In this document: one piece after another, positions 1-13,015 of the stretch | Numbering within the stretch: position 1 is the first letter of the stretch | How the letters are laid out: the number at the start of each line of letters is the position of its first letter | NCBI GenBank assembly: GCA_942159475.1 | Contig: OW804094.1 | Location: 128,450,755 to 128,514,754, forward strand | Direction: 5' to 3' | DNA: 64,000 nt | Origin: Sthenelais limicola | Taxonomy: Eukaryota; Annelida; Polychaeta; Phyllodocida; Sigalionidae | Translations under genes and position numbers: made by a program | Notes under the pieces: model-generated | Databases searched by the model: none | The model's input: only the letters and a program-made list of their open reading frames with translations | What the model was told of the DNA's origin: nothing

Positions 1-3000
1 ATTCGGTTGGTAAGGAGAAGGTCCCCAACGCCTCTTATCTTAATGAGTTAAGTGATACCAGCTGGATGGGACAGGGTAGATATGTCACTATGTAACTCCT
101 GCCTTGCTCCTACTTCACCATGCACTGAGGGCAGCACCCTATGGTCAAGTTACTTCTCTCTCAGATTTGAATTCCTCAATGGAATCTCTGCCACATTCTT
201 CGTTAACAAATATCAATTAATCTAAGGAATATATAGAGTTGGTATTCCACACAAATGTTCTTACTTGTGCAGGTAATCGAAAACTATAAACATATTTCTA
301 AATGATATATAGTCAAACAGTGACCTTAGCCACTTTAATAATAAGTAAACAAAATGTTGAATATCATTGAGTAATAAATGATTGACTAATATTAGGCCAA
401 TTTGATATGCCATTCTTTGAGATGGGAATCCGGGTATTTACAGGTGGCGCTAAGATCGGTGGTGAGCGCTTGGGTGAATACAACAGCCACGTCCCATTGA
501 CTTAAGTGCTAAAATACCTGTTTTCAACCCTTTTGAAATATTACATAAACAGATCAAAATGCTAAGAGCTTACATGGATATAGCAAGTATTGTTCATACA
601 TTGCAGTCGCTTGGTCCGTTTTGCCGACAATTGTGTATAATTTAAGAAATCGAGGGGGAAAGTTGGAGATTTTAAGCTTGGTTGCCATGGTCGTCAAGGG
701 CCGGCGTCCCCCACAGCCCGGCCCACTGCCAGGCAGTGGGGTGAAAGTAAACAATGGGTGAAATCTCAGCATTACAGTAGATTTTAGGCAATAAATTAAT
801 GTTGCTCATGTTCATGATGAATATATTTTATGATATGGATTTTAATATTATATATCATTAATTGTTCAAAATTGCACAAAATCAGTTCGTTCCTAGACTT
901 GTGGATGCACTATCACGTGACCAGATGAGCGGAGGCCGTTTCAAAGAATAAGTATTTAAAAGGCAAGAACGGAATAAGTAACATATAGAAGGTATAATCA
1001 TTAACTATCAATATCGATACAGAATATATGATATACATAATAGTTATTATAAAAGTGTTTTAGAGATTTCTAGTGTCTATACCTATCATCATGAATTCAT
1101 TGGTTATTTTTCTGTAATGTTGTATGCTGTGATCGTCAAGCGACACATCTGCCCATGGAGATAGATGTAGTGTAGAGGTTCCCTCATACAACAGAATATT
1201 GTTTTTGCCTGTTTGTTAGGGCCCATACTTATATCAGAACAAATTCTTCAAGGTCCTTAACCATGTCATAATGTTTTTAATTAAATGTATTTAGAGGCTA
1301 TTTGTAGTTACTTCTGTAGGGCAAGCTCAGAAAATGGGCCCAAAAATTGAATTCTATTTTCTAGCATGATCTGTGATGGTAACATATCTATAGTTATCAT
1401 CAAATGTCAGTTGATATTAATCTTATGAGCTTTTCTACTAGTATCGATTAAAATGGTGGCAAATAAAAAGAAAATTATAGATCCATTTACTATTTATATT
1501 GCTATTTATATGTGTCATCTTCAAGCAATAGGCTCTTTTTGACCTTTTTTGCATATTTTAGTGCCCAAGGGCCAAATGTTGTAGAAATGGTGGAAATGGC
1601 CAACAACATTCGTTAGATGCCGCCAATGAGAATGCAGTTGCATATTAAATCAGGCAGGGGGCAGCACTTCTGCTTCTGTGGGGTTTGATTTGACTCGCTT
1701 TACATGCTTGAGAGGGACTTCAATATACTGTTTTTTTAAATTTTCATTACAGTTTCTGACCACAAAAGTATATCATTTTGGGCTTACTTCCTGAATTCCC
1801 TGTATATAGAAACAATCAGTGTGTATTATACCATTCAGTTTTTTGTTCAATGTTGCATCATATTGCAACAGCCTTACAGCTGCTATGATATACAGCAGAT
1901 GGAAACCAGACAATTAAATATTAATATGCATTAAACCATACTAACTTGGAAATATCTAAAAATGATTTCATTTTAGAGGATTTATTCTATCTAAATTCAA
2001 ATTTAGACAAAAGAAATGAGATATATGAAAAACAATGGAGGGAAATGGTTGTAGTTATCACCCGGAGTCGTAGTTGCACGAATGCAGACTAGTTATATCG
2101 AGAATGTGGCTGCATTTTATCTTCTTTGGTTGGGCCTCCCAATGTGTTTGCCCTACTTGGAATTCAGCCATGGATCGTGAATAGACATTTGAGCAAGGGC
2201 TCGTTTTTCTTTCGATATCGCATATCATGTTTTGTTCAAGACCTCTTTTGTGGAGCCAAATAGAACGGATTAGATATCAAAGATCCTCATGTCGGTCATC
2301 GGTGCTTGAATTGAGACGAGGCATTTGCGATTACCTCCATTTTAGACGTTTTCTAAATATACACTGCCATCATTCAATTCAAGTCAGCCATCTTTGCCCA
2401 TATATAAATATGCTCGTTTCAAAACATTGTGAACGATAAGTGCAGTTCATAGATCAAATGTAAAGGGAAAGTGTTTGCTGAAAATTATGTATGGCACTCT
2501 TCGACTGTGCCAATACATTACACAGTGTTTGTATGTTTACCGTATCAATATTGTTCGCACAAAAATCTTTAATATCCAGGAATTCCAAACTCATGATTCT
2601 ACTCAGGTTATTCCAGTCATGGTCCAATCGCTGAGGATGTTTACTCCTACAGGCAAAGAAATGGGGATTTGTCAAAATAATTTAGTATTTCATCTCTGTC
2701 GTTATTTAAAAAAACATGCTTCACCTTGAAAATATAATAAACCCAGGGGGCAACACATTCGATTCATCGTCGAGGATGTCTACATTGTCATACTCTCACT
2801 CTTATAGAGTGAGACAGTGATCGACACATAAGAATCAATCGTGTCGGAGAAAGACAGAATCGTATTTATATAGCTGGGGTTGTTGTAGGGTTTGGTCGGG
2901 TTTTTCTTTTTATAAATTTAGCTATTTTTTTTATAATTTTACAGAAGCGGACATGTTTTTCCAGTACTTCTCAAAATGTTGACCATGGTTTAAGATGTGC

Positions 3001-5531
3001 TTACCTAAAACGCTGGCATGGCTTCAAGTTCAACCTAAAGTTTACACAAATAGAGGGAGTGATGGATTGCCTGAGGCTGAAGGGAGGGATGGGGTTGTGG
3101 CGCTAAAGAGGGGGAAAGAGACATTTGGAGGGAGGGTCAATGACAGAACGTCAATGTATGTATTTGTACATTCAAACACCGCCTACCACCCTACCCCTGG
3201 GGCTGGAAATGGTTGCATTGGGTGGGACAGTATTTTATTTAATTTACTCACCGATTAAACCATATTTGAAATATGTTTGCCCTGTGGCTGTTTATTGAAG
3301 TCATCTGTCATCCATTCCCATCCCACGCAGTGGTGAACGTGTGGAGTGCTACTTCGCAATAGTAATGTTTCATTTGACTACTTTTTGTTATTTATTTTAG
3401 TCCTCAGGGTATCTAACAGGTTGGAGATATGCAGCGCTCCGGGGACAAATCATTGAAATTCGGTTAGAATTTGGAGTTAGGTTCATTGTCCTGCCACGCT
3501 TGAGTAACCTAGCAATTAATACAATGCCTGATGACATTACCCGCAATAGATTGGCGAATGTAGAGAATGAATTGCATCTGGTTAGAAAATAGAGGGAATG
3601 TATTGAATGCGGTTCAGCTATTGGAGGAGGTGAGGGATCAATTCTGGCCTCAAAACAGAGCCATTAGTATTGTTGGATCAATCAATAAATGCACTCGTTA
3701 ATTATCTACTAGTTTCATCATTTGTGAGTCTGTCAAGCAGCTAAGCAGAGCGTATCCAACACGGTCCCCCTGTCATATACATATTTTACTGCCCACGTTT
3801 GTAAGCGGTGCATATTAGATGTATTAACAGGTATGGGAAGGATGGGTCTCCACCGTATTGACTTATATGGCCCAGGCCGGTCCAATATAACCAATCTACA
3901 TCGACCTTCCATATTGTTATTCCTGATGAGAGCTATGCTTCTATGCGGGTTGAATATCGCATAACTACTCCGAATTGTTCCGACCTCTATTGTTTCATTA
4001 TATCCATGCAATATCTGTGAACTGGGTTATTGTATTCTAAATTGGTTTTCGCTGAAGATAGGTTATGGTATATATATCCGGGACAAACAGGGACTGATGT
4101 CGGGCGGTTCTGTGATGTATAGTTATGACTAAACTTTTGTATTTTCATACAATTTCCATCATTCGTGCACCTCTGGGTATTATTAGCCATGCCCTCGCTT
4201 AATATAAATGAATCCATTACATATGCTTATCATGGGACTTGTTCACACAGGTAAGCGCTTACAAATTCCCAATCAATATTTTACAGACACCTGCTCAAAC
4301 ACGGGCTTAATAAAATGCTCTCACATGAGAACCAAATCACCCCCATTCCCTTGTTGGCTACCGCGACGACTAGGACCCTGTAAGACTCTATGTAAATGTC
4401 ATATTGCCTGACGCAAACAGACGTTTGTTGGCTTAGCTTTTGTTGCCCTGTTTGCATTTGCATGAAGTCCCAAGTCTACGATGTTACCAACATGTCCCGA
4501 CATTGTTGTACCCTATTTTTAAGGCACAATTCCCCGAGAAATTCATGCAAATTTATGGCGGTATTAGTGGGAGATTCACCGCATTGCAAATTGATTACCT
4601 TTCTGTAAAAGCTGATGCAATATCGGAAATCAAATTCCAATATTGACTCGTCGAGACAGGGAGACAAGTGTGTATAAATGCTGAATACAAAATAGTCAAA
4701 GTTGAAAGATCCACAGTCTAGCAGGTAACTTAAGCTAATGTATACTTTCTCCTTAGTGTAGCAAGCTTGGCCAAGGGCCAGCCCCAATATTATCATTGTT
4801 AGTATACATCAGTACACCGAATGTGGAAAGTGCATTATTCATCATCTGGTCATATATGATGACCATATATATAGAGAGATATATATACCGGGCCTGATTC
4901 TCGGTCAAAACCTATACAGTATGTTGTTGCCTGGTATGATATATCGTCCAAGTACATACTCCAATCATCTATTTTTAACGACGGAATTGGGTATTAGGAG
5001 AAATCCATGTCAATGTATCGTATTGTGAAAATATATCAATTCATAATGTCAAGACCATAAGTGCTTTGACATGACATGTAACATGATAGGTATACTATGA
5101 ACGTTGTGTCCTCCCTATTCGATATCCTCTTTCTCCTTATATTAAACGGATTTAAAAGGCGTATATTTGAAATTTAATTAAGGATCTCTACAAATGTAAT
5201 GTATCCATATCAAATAATTTGATGTATGATATGCACCTTCATCAGAAGAGATAGGAGAAAGTATCGGTTAATTATGCTCAGGGACTACATCTCTTTTCAA
5301 GACACAATAATCTATTGCTCTAGAGCACTGCAAATTAAATGGAGACGGCTTTATCGCCGCTGTACACCCTGTCTTATGTATAATGGCGATTCTAACATCG
5401 CCATGTTACAAGCGAAACTTTCCCACATATATGCTTGAGTTAATGAATGCAAGAATATTTTTCGAGTGGATTTTTTTTCGAGTGGAAAACTGTCGTATAT
5501 GTAATGCATCTTTCAAATTATGCCATTTCAG
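1..5531. other. No recognisable gene; possible 5' region of METTL4
   Basis: AT-rich noncoding-looking sequence upstream of the first METTL4 exon I can recognise. The N-terminal exons of METTL4 should lie here or upstream of the window, because vertebrate METTL4 has a few hundred residues before the part found here, but I could not place them by protein similarity. The only stretch with exon-like properties is 3401-3592 (+), treated as a finding. Short open frames elsewhere (for example 2995-3258 + and 4476-4796 -) have no family motif and are of chance length for this composition. Small AT-rich runs such as the one near 4861-4890 are simple sequence. Confidence 0.5.
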
Positions 5532-5690
5532 AGTGTATGGAAGGAAAATTCCCATCCGTTATCAACATATTAATGAGGAACACTGCACCGTCTCCTGTAA
5601 TGAGGGGCCTTGTTGGGGAAACATTCCTCATCCCTCCTGCGTCTTCGTTCATGATGTCTGATATATCTGCCCTGCCATCACTACTAACAG
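5532..5690 (+). CDS. METTL4: METTL4 exon (first recognised): pre-catalytic region
   Basis: Acceptor TTTCAG ends at 5531 and donor GTAACT starts at 5691. The frame is open throughout and encodes a helical stretch followed by TFLIPPASSFMMSDISALPS, the counterpart of the human LLPPKSSFLLSDIS segment that precedes the DPPW core. The exon ends in phase 1; its last G joins AT of the next exon to make Asp. The 3' end is secure from homology. The 5' boundary is the nearest good acceptor and is less certain, because the frame stays open upstream to about 5447. Confidence 0.82.
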
Positions 5691-8600
5691 GTAACTGCTG
5701 CACACAAATTTATTTCTTCGCTTTCAATAATATGAATTTAGTATTGCTTATATTAGCCATGTATTTACGAGTTTCAATATTCAATTCAGTTATTCCTTTC
5801 CTCGAATGTTTGTCTTTATATAACCATAGTAAATTACACGAATAAACCCGTCATTTATTATATAAATGTGTATGATGGAACGAGTACAACGGATGCTAGA
5901 ATATATTATGCATTCAGGCCTCTGTCAATACAGGTTTGTCGAACATGGACATACATCCAGCGTTCTCTGTTATTTCCCTTGTATTTCGATATCCCAAATA
6001 TCATTTTGATAGAAGGTAGGCTATGTGAATGTCATAGTAGACTGATACTTAATACGATGAATTACCTATAAGAGAAAATTAAAGTGAGACACGCTTCAAT
6101 GTGATTCAATTCTTTCGACCTTCAATTCGTCATGTACGTTTTGCTTAAATATATTGAGTTACGAATATAGAAAAAACGGCCTATACGGTTTGGGACAGCT
6201 TTTGCCTTGTCCGTTTATTTCTTAATCATATCTGAACACAATGTGTACAAAATCATAGATTTTGATTTCTTCAAACAGTATTAACAGGTTTATTATACTA
6301 GATATTTTGTTATAGTAAGCTTGTCCCTATTTTTTTTTAATTCTATCGTTTAAGTCTACGTTAACCTTTTCAATATTAGAATAACACAAGTAAAAACGGT
6401 ACATTTGTGTCAACATTGCAATTATTTCTGTTCTACTAAAGGCATGTTTACATACATGAACTTAGTGCCAGGTATAACTTGACAAAAAACTGAGTATAAA
6501 TGCATGCTCTGCTGCGCAAAGTTATTCGGCAATGTCTCATTAAAAGTTCATTTTCCGTGTTCAAAATTGTCCGAGTCCCAAGAGACTGCGTCCATCTGTG
6601 TATGACTGTTTTTATGTTTGCTGGCTTTTCAATATCTGTCAATATTTTATTTGGCCAATATTTGTAAACACACCATGTGTTGCTTCATTACATTACATGG
6701 TGCTGGCCTGGATGGGAATGGGGATTATGATATCTGTTATTTCACGGCTTGTATAATTTATTTGAAACGTGCATGAAACTGATAAGGATATCAGCATTTT
6801 ACAGATAGCGCGACAGATTAAAGCATCTCTAATGGAATTTAAAACCCACCCCTCGAACGATTTTATGCTACAGTACAACAGGCAACTCTACAGAGAGGAC
6901 GACCTCATTTTCATACTAACCTTTTTACATTTGCTTCTGCGACGCAATGCATTCGGATCATGTGCCATATTTTGATTTTTTGCTATATTCCATTAAGATG
7001 AATACCACAGGGGGTATACCAAATGTATAGATCTCCCAAAGGAATCGACTACATAAGTATAGAAGTCTACAGTAGTGTGTATTCCCAAGAATGTGTTTAG
7101 TCATCTAATTCCTCCTTAATTATGACCTTAGTTAAAAATAATTTGTGGTTGTACCGGCATAATTTAATTATTGTGCTTATTCTTAGTGTCATTCTGGTGT
7201 TTGGCTGCTGCTATTCAAATTGCTTGTACTATTATTTGGCTGTGTCATGTGAATTTCTACAGTTTATAGACGCGAGTGCAGAATAACAACTTGAATATTT
7301 TTTAATGGGCAAATCAAATTACCATAGTCCCCCCACCCCCACCCAACACTGAGTATTTATTCAATGTCACAAATCCCTTTCTCCTGAGCGGTATACGTCG
7401 AGATCTTAAGGCGCTCACTACCTCTTTCTGACTTTATTTTTCATTTGAGAATAATATCACTTGTTGATTTTAAACCCATGTTTCATGTTACTTTGACTAT
7501 GAGGTTTCATAAACGTTTTGTGCCTTAATTGTTTCTCTCCATTTAGTTTATTGACTTGCCTTTGCATCGTATGACACTATGGCTTCACACCTGATGCATC
7601 CCGTCAGAGACATTAACTGGAAAATACTTTTCATCTTAATCAACGTTATTATAATATGTTATAATGACTGATTATAAGTGCAGCTATAGTTATCCACATG
7701 AATAGAACAATAGAACTACTGACCCCGACACAAGTGAAAGGGTTATGTGGTTGAATTCCCATATGCAAATATGTTATTAATTTGATGATTGTGTGGCCAA
7801 CCAGCTGACTAATGTAAGGAATGATTAGGTAAACGTTGGATCGATTAATTAATGGACTAATCGATCTGTGAATGGACTCCTTCATGCAAGTTTTATGAAT
7901 AGTTGTACACGTTTTATTTACACGGTCGTTGTGGGGTCGATAGTTGCATGGTTGTCGTATACTCACACAGATGAAATTCTGCCATGGACTAATGGAGGTT
8001 CTTACCGAATATCATAAAATCCAACAATGAACAATCTGTTCTGCAGTGAAAAGTTTGTTCCCGCAGTACATAATGTTGAAAGCAACATTGTGTATTTTGT
8101 GTGCGAATATGAATTCGCCACCAAGCGATTTTTTTCACGACGCCACACACGACTCCCCATTTGATGCATGTTTCATGCTAGTGGTTGATATAATGTTATT
8201 CATCAGAATTTTCAATAGTATTATGCATTCAAATTTATTCAGCCAATATTATTAACACCGAAGTCGATTGTCAGCGCTCTAAATTACCCGTCCGAAAAAG
8301 GCCATAAAGACCCTGCTGTATATAAATTGTGCCCGGAGGATTTTATTCTCATCCACAAGTCCGCTGGAATCAAATATGAGATTGGCCAGAAAAAAGTTCT
8401 GTCCCAACTTCAAGTCTGTCAGAGTTTATACCTTCATTAAATACCATGTCACCGCTTCAATTCCCGCAGATCTCGATGGATATGGAACACATCCATGTAC
8501 CCATATTTTTCTCTCATTACCTCTCGTAATCGGACCTGTAGCCAGTCTATCTCTATAGCAAATATTGGGACATGATATGATGCGTTATTTTGGCTCAGCA

Positions 8601-11600
8601 CAACACAGGCTTATCATTTACTATGATTTCCCTCTTGTGCTGCATTGTGCGTCAGAGACAACAGTTATAAACATGGAGGTTTTATAGCAGACGACATTTT
8701 ATCCACAATTCATATATCAGACTTGATGCCCGCCCCTAATTGCTTCGTGTCCCCCTCATACATCCTCTAGCTTTACGTGCATTATACTCAGATCCACCTC
8801 TGTTTTGCTGCACTCATTACTTTTCCTTCATCCAACCGGTTTTCTCAATTCATTGTCAATATATATTGCCTTCTCTAATTTTCAGTCAGTTAAGCTCCAC
8901 GATTATTGAAATATAAGTAGAAAATTAGTATTTATATTCATAACAGAGGTTTTTAATATTCGCGTATGCTTCTCGTTTTGTTATGTTATAAATCCTTTGC
9001 AACGTTGGGATATGGATCGAAAGCAAAACAAATCTCTTCTTGCACAATATCAATTAGTCATAACCGTGCCGCGCATATTGTTAATTTCCTCTTGTTTGAT
9101 AGATATTTTCATGGCTTTATATGATATACTTTATTGCACTTGGGGCTTTTAGGTTTATGAATGCAATGTACGTGTCATTCCCGCAATATGCATGATATAT
9201 TTCCCCAGAGAACATTACGAGCTGGATTTAAACAAAACTACATTATCGAGCGTTGAAATGATAAGTGCCATGTCCATCCCCGTCAAAGTATGGTTTATCA
9301 GCGGCGGGCCACATGGCGTGTTCACTTCACAATAGCTGTGTTTGAATCTCATTTAATATTTCTGGATTGTTGGGCCAGAAAGGCATGAAGCAGACGTGCC
9401 ATTAACTTTGCTTGTTGTCGCGACACAATGCGACATTGAATGTTATTGACTCGGGTTAGTCAAGCAGGGTCCGAGTTGTGGTGTGTGTGAGTCGGTGTAC
9501 TATCTGTATTTTAGTCTACTTTTGAAGTATTTTCGACCCCATCACCCTTGAATTCTAACTGCCCCCTCCCCCATCCCCCTCCTCCCTCTCCCACACTGCT
9601 GTTTTTATGAGGTGTTCATGACAACCAGAACTGATTATTACTCCCGCTGGTATTGGAAATTTGCATTATACGCTTTGCACAATACGAAACGTATTGTTAC
9701 TACCAAAGCAGACTCGTCAATGGGTCAGAGATTGGTTTGTTGCATACGGACCAATTCCCATCTCAATACTAGCCTGCATAATGAGACTGTCCATTTGCAA
9801 TAAGCGCTGCCAGCACAGAGTGTCAAATAGGATTAGCATATTGCGTACATGTATATGGGGTGATTGAAGCCACAACGCTATAGGATGGCCGAACATTATG
9901 GCAGACCACCATTATGTGTAGACTGAAATTCTATTATTTTACGAGCTTGTGATCTGGGAAGTGCGTTAAAATGGACCGTTCCTCTTCTCATCCATCCATC
10001 ATCATCATTATTCATCATACCCCACCCATCACGATTCCATTATATATCTCTATATTTGAAAGGCTAGAAAATCCACCCTATTCAATAGATCTGAAAGTAC
10101 TCAAAAGCGTACGACCATTTGTATTGTTTTGCAACAATGGCACAATAACGAATTAATCAATCAATCAATAGATGTAGGAGGCATCGCTATAAAAATGGAG
10201 GCTGTGCCATCAAATACAATGCACGAATATACCACCCTTCAAAATTAGATCTAATATGTGCATGCGTGGTGTCGTGGCTACTCTTATTTTTTAAATTAAA
10301 CATTATTTTTGAAAAAGAGGCCTTCCGCTTTCTTATGTTTAATAGATGGTCAATGTGGATTTGTTGCAGATCAATATCCACTTTAAAAGTGCCAAATCTG
10401 AACAAAGCCCCCTCCATTGAAGAATTTGAATTAAATGATAGTACACATATCTATAAACTGTGAATTTATAAGAGAATAGCAATATTGCTAAAACAATGTG
10501 TTAATGGTCTGTGAGAGAAGCGAGAAAAATGTGCATTCAGAATGTAATGAACATTTTGGATATCTGCGCCGGTTTTAGATTTCTGCGTAACTTAGATTTT
10601 GAATGCCGCATTTGCTCAAGGTTATATATATATACCATATTAAGGTACGGTAGATACTATTCTGCATTCTTTTGTTTGAAAGTAATTAGATGATTTTCTG
10701 TTCAACAGATTCTGATAAATATGATTTGGTATTAATGGACCCGCCTTGGCCTAACAAGTCCGTTAGAAGGAAGAGAAAGTAAGTCTGCCTTCGATAGTCT
10801 TCCCTCTTAATCAACGTCCCTTAGCATTTGAAATGAGAAACTCGTAGCTATTATATTACTGCAACTATAGGCTAGAATTCCTTCTAATAAAATGTCAACA
10901 TCAGTGTTGATTATAGAAATGCTGTCAGGATGCTCACACTAATGAATAGAAAAGAGCTGTAGGACCATATATATATTTTTTTATTCTCAAGACAGGCATT
11001 TCTCGGCTCTGCCATTTATTGGCATTTAGTTTCTTAGTTTCTTTTACCATTTACTACATGGGAGCGACCGATGGAGGCAATTAAACTGATTCATTAAATT
11101 CAACCAATGTTTTTTCTATCGGATAAACATAATGAACTTAAAATATTTCCAATAAAGGTACGCGGAGATGCAGGTTGATGACTTGCTTGCCATTCCTCCG
11201 TTGTTAAACTCAAGAGGCCTGCTGGTTGTCTGGACGACTAATAAAATCATGCACAAGAATTTCGTCAAAGAGACTCTTTTCCCACATTGGAATGTTTCTC
11301 ATGTAGCCACTTGGTATTGGGTAAAGGTACGTCACGATCCCCTCTGAGTAATTTGTGGAGTGGTCAATTTCTCTCAGTAGTTTTCTTCTGCTTGCAATAA
11401 CTTAGTAACCTCGCTCGCTCGGTGAACCCGATACTTCTAAATAATATGACATTTACTATCGCATCTCCTACACTTGTGTTACTGTAGTATCGGTAAGAAG
11501 TATTATTATTATAAAGGATTTATTTTCATTTGCCTCCTAATTTCCAAAAGTAGTACATATCTGATTACGATATCCTTTTCTTCCTGTGCACATACTATTA

Positions 11601-13015
11601 AAATACATGTCTGTCTGATAAAGGATCGGCTATTGAATGCCATTAACTATATTTACAGGTGACAAAATTAGGAGAATTGGTAACAGATATAAATGATTCA
11701 CATGGGAAAAAGCCTTATGAAGTTATTTTTATTGGAAAGAAAGTAGAACCTGTGTTGGATGATCCAGCACAAATGAAGTACAAGAATAAATCCACTGAAG
11801 AAGAAGACTCCCTCGAATTAAGCACCAAGGGCAAGGATGAAGAGCCGTTGCCAGATCACTCTGTATCAGATATAAGACAAAATAGTGTGGAGGAGAAGGG
11901 AGAACCCCGTGGAACACACAATCGTGGAGATGATATCCCCGATAAAAAGATTGTTATGAGTGTTCCAAGTAGCCTCCATTCAGCCAAACCTCCTCTCACA
12001 GGTACGAGGCAACTTTTCATTGTTTTGGTCGTGTTTTCTAATGCTTTTAACTACTTTCAGGTTTTGTCGACTCCTAACCCTATACAGTATACTTGAGTAT
12101 AGTTTATGGCAGGGTAATTATAGTGCAGGGATTTCTCTCTGATGTGGAGGTGTGGAAGAAGGCATATTCCATTAGTCCCTGTTAATCAGTTCACATCCCC
12201 ATAAAAAACAGCTGGGCTCGCCTCCCTCGACCCAATTTGGGGGGAGTTCCTCCTGTCTTAAATTTAATCCTCTCCCCTCTAAGCCAGGTCATACACATAT
12301 CAAGTAGGCGACGCTTAATGGCACTTAAAATCATAAAATGCCACCTAAATGACCAAAGGTTAGGGCTTTTCCTCCCCTTCCATCTCACCCCTTCCCCCTT
12401 CCCTATAAAGGAAAGGAGCGCTAAACTATATCTACATGTAGATACTCAAGTATAGCTATACTCATAGCTTGTCTTCCATTCTGATATGTTTCTCAATAAG
12501 GACATACTAATTGTGGAATTGTTTTTGTAATTGCGCTGTATACACCTTTTGGATATTTAAAGGTCGTATGTTGACCGAAACGTCGGAACCCTAATAAACC
12601 AAAACCAACCTCACACACCCCATGTTCTGCTTTCGCCTTGTTTTGGATTGATTTTAACATCTCGAATCTATTTTTTTTTTAAATCTCACCTTTTTATCGA
12701 ATTTATATTTTCTGTTTTGAAATATATATTAATAGGCCTATATTCGTATATTTATTACATATTCATTTCTGTAATTAGACAACTCCGGTACTACCCATTG
12801 TCAATTAAGAACTATTTATTATTGCTTTTCAGGCCTTAGGTTACTTAAATTCTGTGACTTTTATTTCTTTAGAAATCCTCAACCGGTATCTATCGCCAAA
12901 CCCTCGCTGTCTGGAGCTCTTTGCCAGGAGTCTTCTACCGAGATGGACGAGTTGGGGAAATGAAGCCATCAAATTTCAAAACGTCAAATGTTATGAAGAA
13001 ATAAAGGCGACGTGA
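5532..13015 (+). CDS. METTL4: METTL4-like N6-adenine methyltransferase (MT-A70 family), 5' part not found
   Basis: Five spliced coding exons (5532-5690, 10709-10778, 11158-11326, 11659-12001, 12873-13015) join in one frame into about 294 residues ending at TGA 13013-13015. All junctions are GT-AG and all phases agree. The joined protein follows vertebrate METTL4 along its length: IPPASSFMMSDIS ahead of the catalytic core, then LVLMDPPWPNKSV with the DPPW active-site motif of N6-adenine methyltransferases, GLLVVWTTNK, ATWYWVKVT, the HGKKPYEVIF segment, SLHSAKPPLTEIL, and finally CLELFAR with WTSWGNE, which in this family helps bind S-adenosylmethionine. Known family members methylate Am30 in U2 snRNA; DNA 6mA activity has also been reported. 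The stretch between KKPYE and the C-terminal block is longer and more acidic than in human METTL4. The gene is convergent with the PTBP gene downstream. The 5' exons are missing from this model. Confidence 0.9.
5691..10708 (+). other. Long METTL4 intron (about 5.0 kb)
   Basis: AT-rich intron with no recognisable exon or family motif on either strand. A 9-bp perfect inverted repeat lies at 7839-7847 / 7858-7866 (GATCGATTA arms, 10-nt loop). C-rich runs occur near 7329-7345 and 9560-9595. Open frames such as 7649-7966 (-) and 10187-10417 (-) show no known domain and are read as chance. Confidence 0.6.
10709..10778 (+). CDS. METTL4: METTL4 exon: DPPW catalytic motif
   Basis: 70-nt exon between acceptor TTCAACAG (ending 10708) and donor GTAAGT (from 10779). 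It encodes SDKYDLVLMDPPWPNKSVRR. DPPW is the defining catalytic tetrad of the MT-A70 N6-adenine methyltransferase family, and the residues around it match human METTL4 (IDPPWQNKSVKR). It begins and ends in phases that fit the flanking exons. Confidence 0.95.
11158..11326 (+). CDS. METTL4: METTL4 exon: central methyltransferase fold
   Basis: 169-nt exon from acceptor AATAAAG (ending 11157) to donor GTACGT (from 11327). The product runs from YAEMQVDDLLAIPPLL through GLLVVWTTNK and FVKETLFPHWNV to VATWYWVK. This matches the METTL4 blocks LLVTWVTNRQKHLRFIKEELYP and AEWHWVK. It ends on a whole codon. Confidence 0.94.
11659..12001 (+). CDS. METTL4: METTL4 exon: KKPYE segment and acidic insert
   Basis: 343-nt exon from acceptor TTTACAG (ending 11658) to donor GTACGA (from 12002). 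It starts with VTKLGELVTD and the conserved HGKKPYEVIFIG, then has about 70 residues rich in Glu, Asp, Lys and Ser, and returns to conserved sequence at IVMSVPSSLHSAKPPLT. The open frame runs on to 12096, but that tail is intron: it has no homology, and the donor at 12002 restores the METTL4 frame into the next exon. Confidence 0.93.
12002..12872 (+). other. METTL4 last intron with decayed mobile-element sequence
   Basis: 871-nt intron. It contains a pair of 13-bp inverted repeats (12088-12100 and 12442-12454) that could bound a small nonautonomous element. It also contains a hammerhead-ribozyme-like 3' half (12562-12584) like those carried by Penelope-like retroelements. Both are described as findings. 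Confidence 0.55.
12873..13015 (+). CDS. METTL4: METTL4 terminal coding exon
   Basis: Acceptor TTTCTTTAG ends at 12872. The exon encodes EILNRYLSPN, then CLELFARSLLPRWTSWGNE, then IKFQNVKCYEEIKAT and TGA at 13013-13015. The ELFAR and W-SWGNE blocks are nearly invariant at the end of METTL4 proteins. A possible ATTAAA polyadenylation signal lies at 13044-13049; I see no perfect AATAAA close by. Confidence 0.95.

Noticed and set aside
11659..12096. Single-exon reading of the 145-codon METTL4 frame
   Set aside because: The conserved SVPSSLHSAKPPLT block stops at the donor 12002, and the rest of the homology resumes at 12873.
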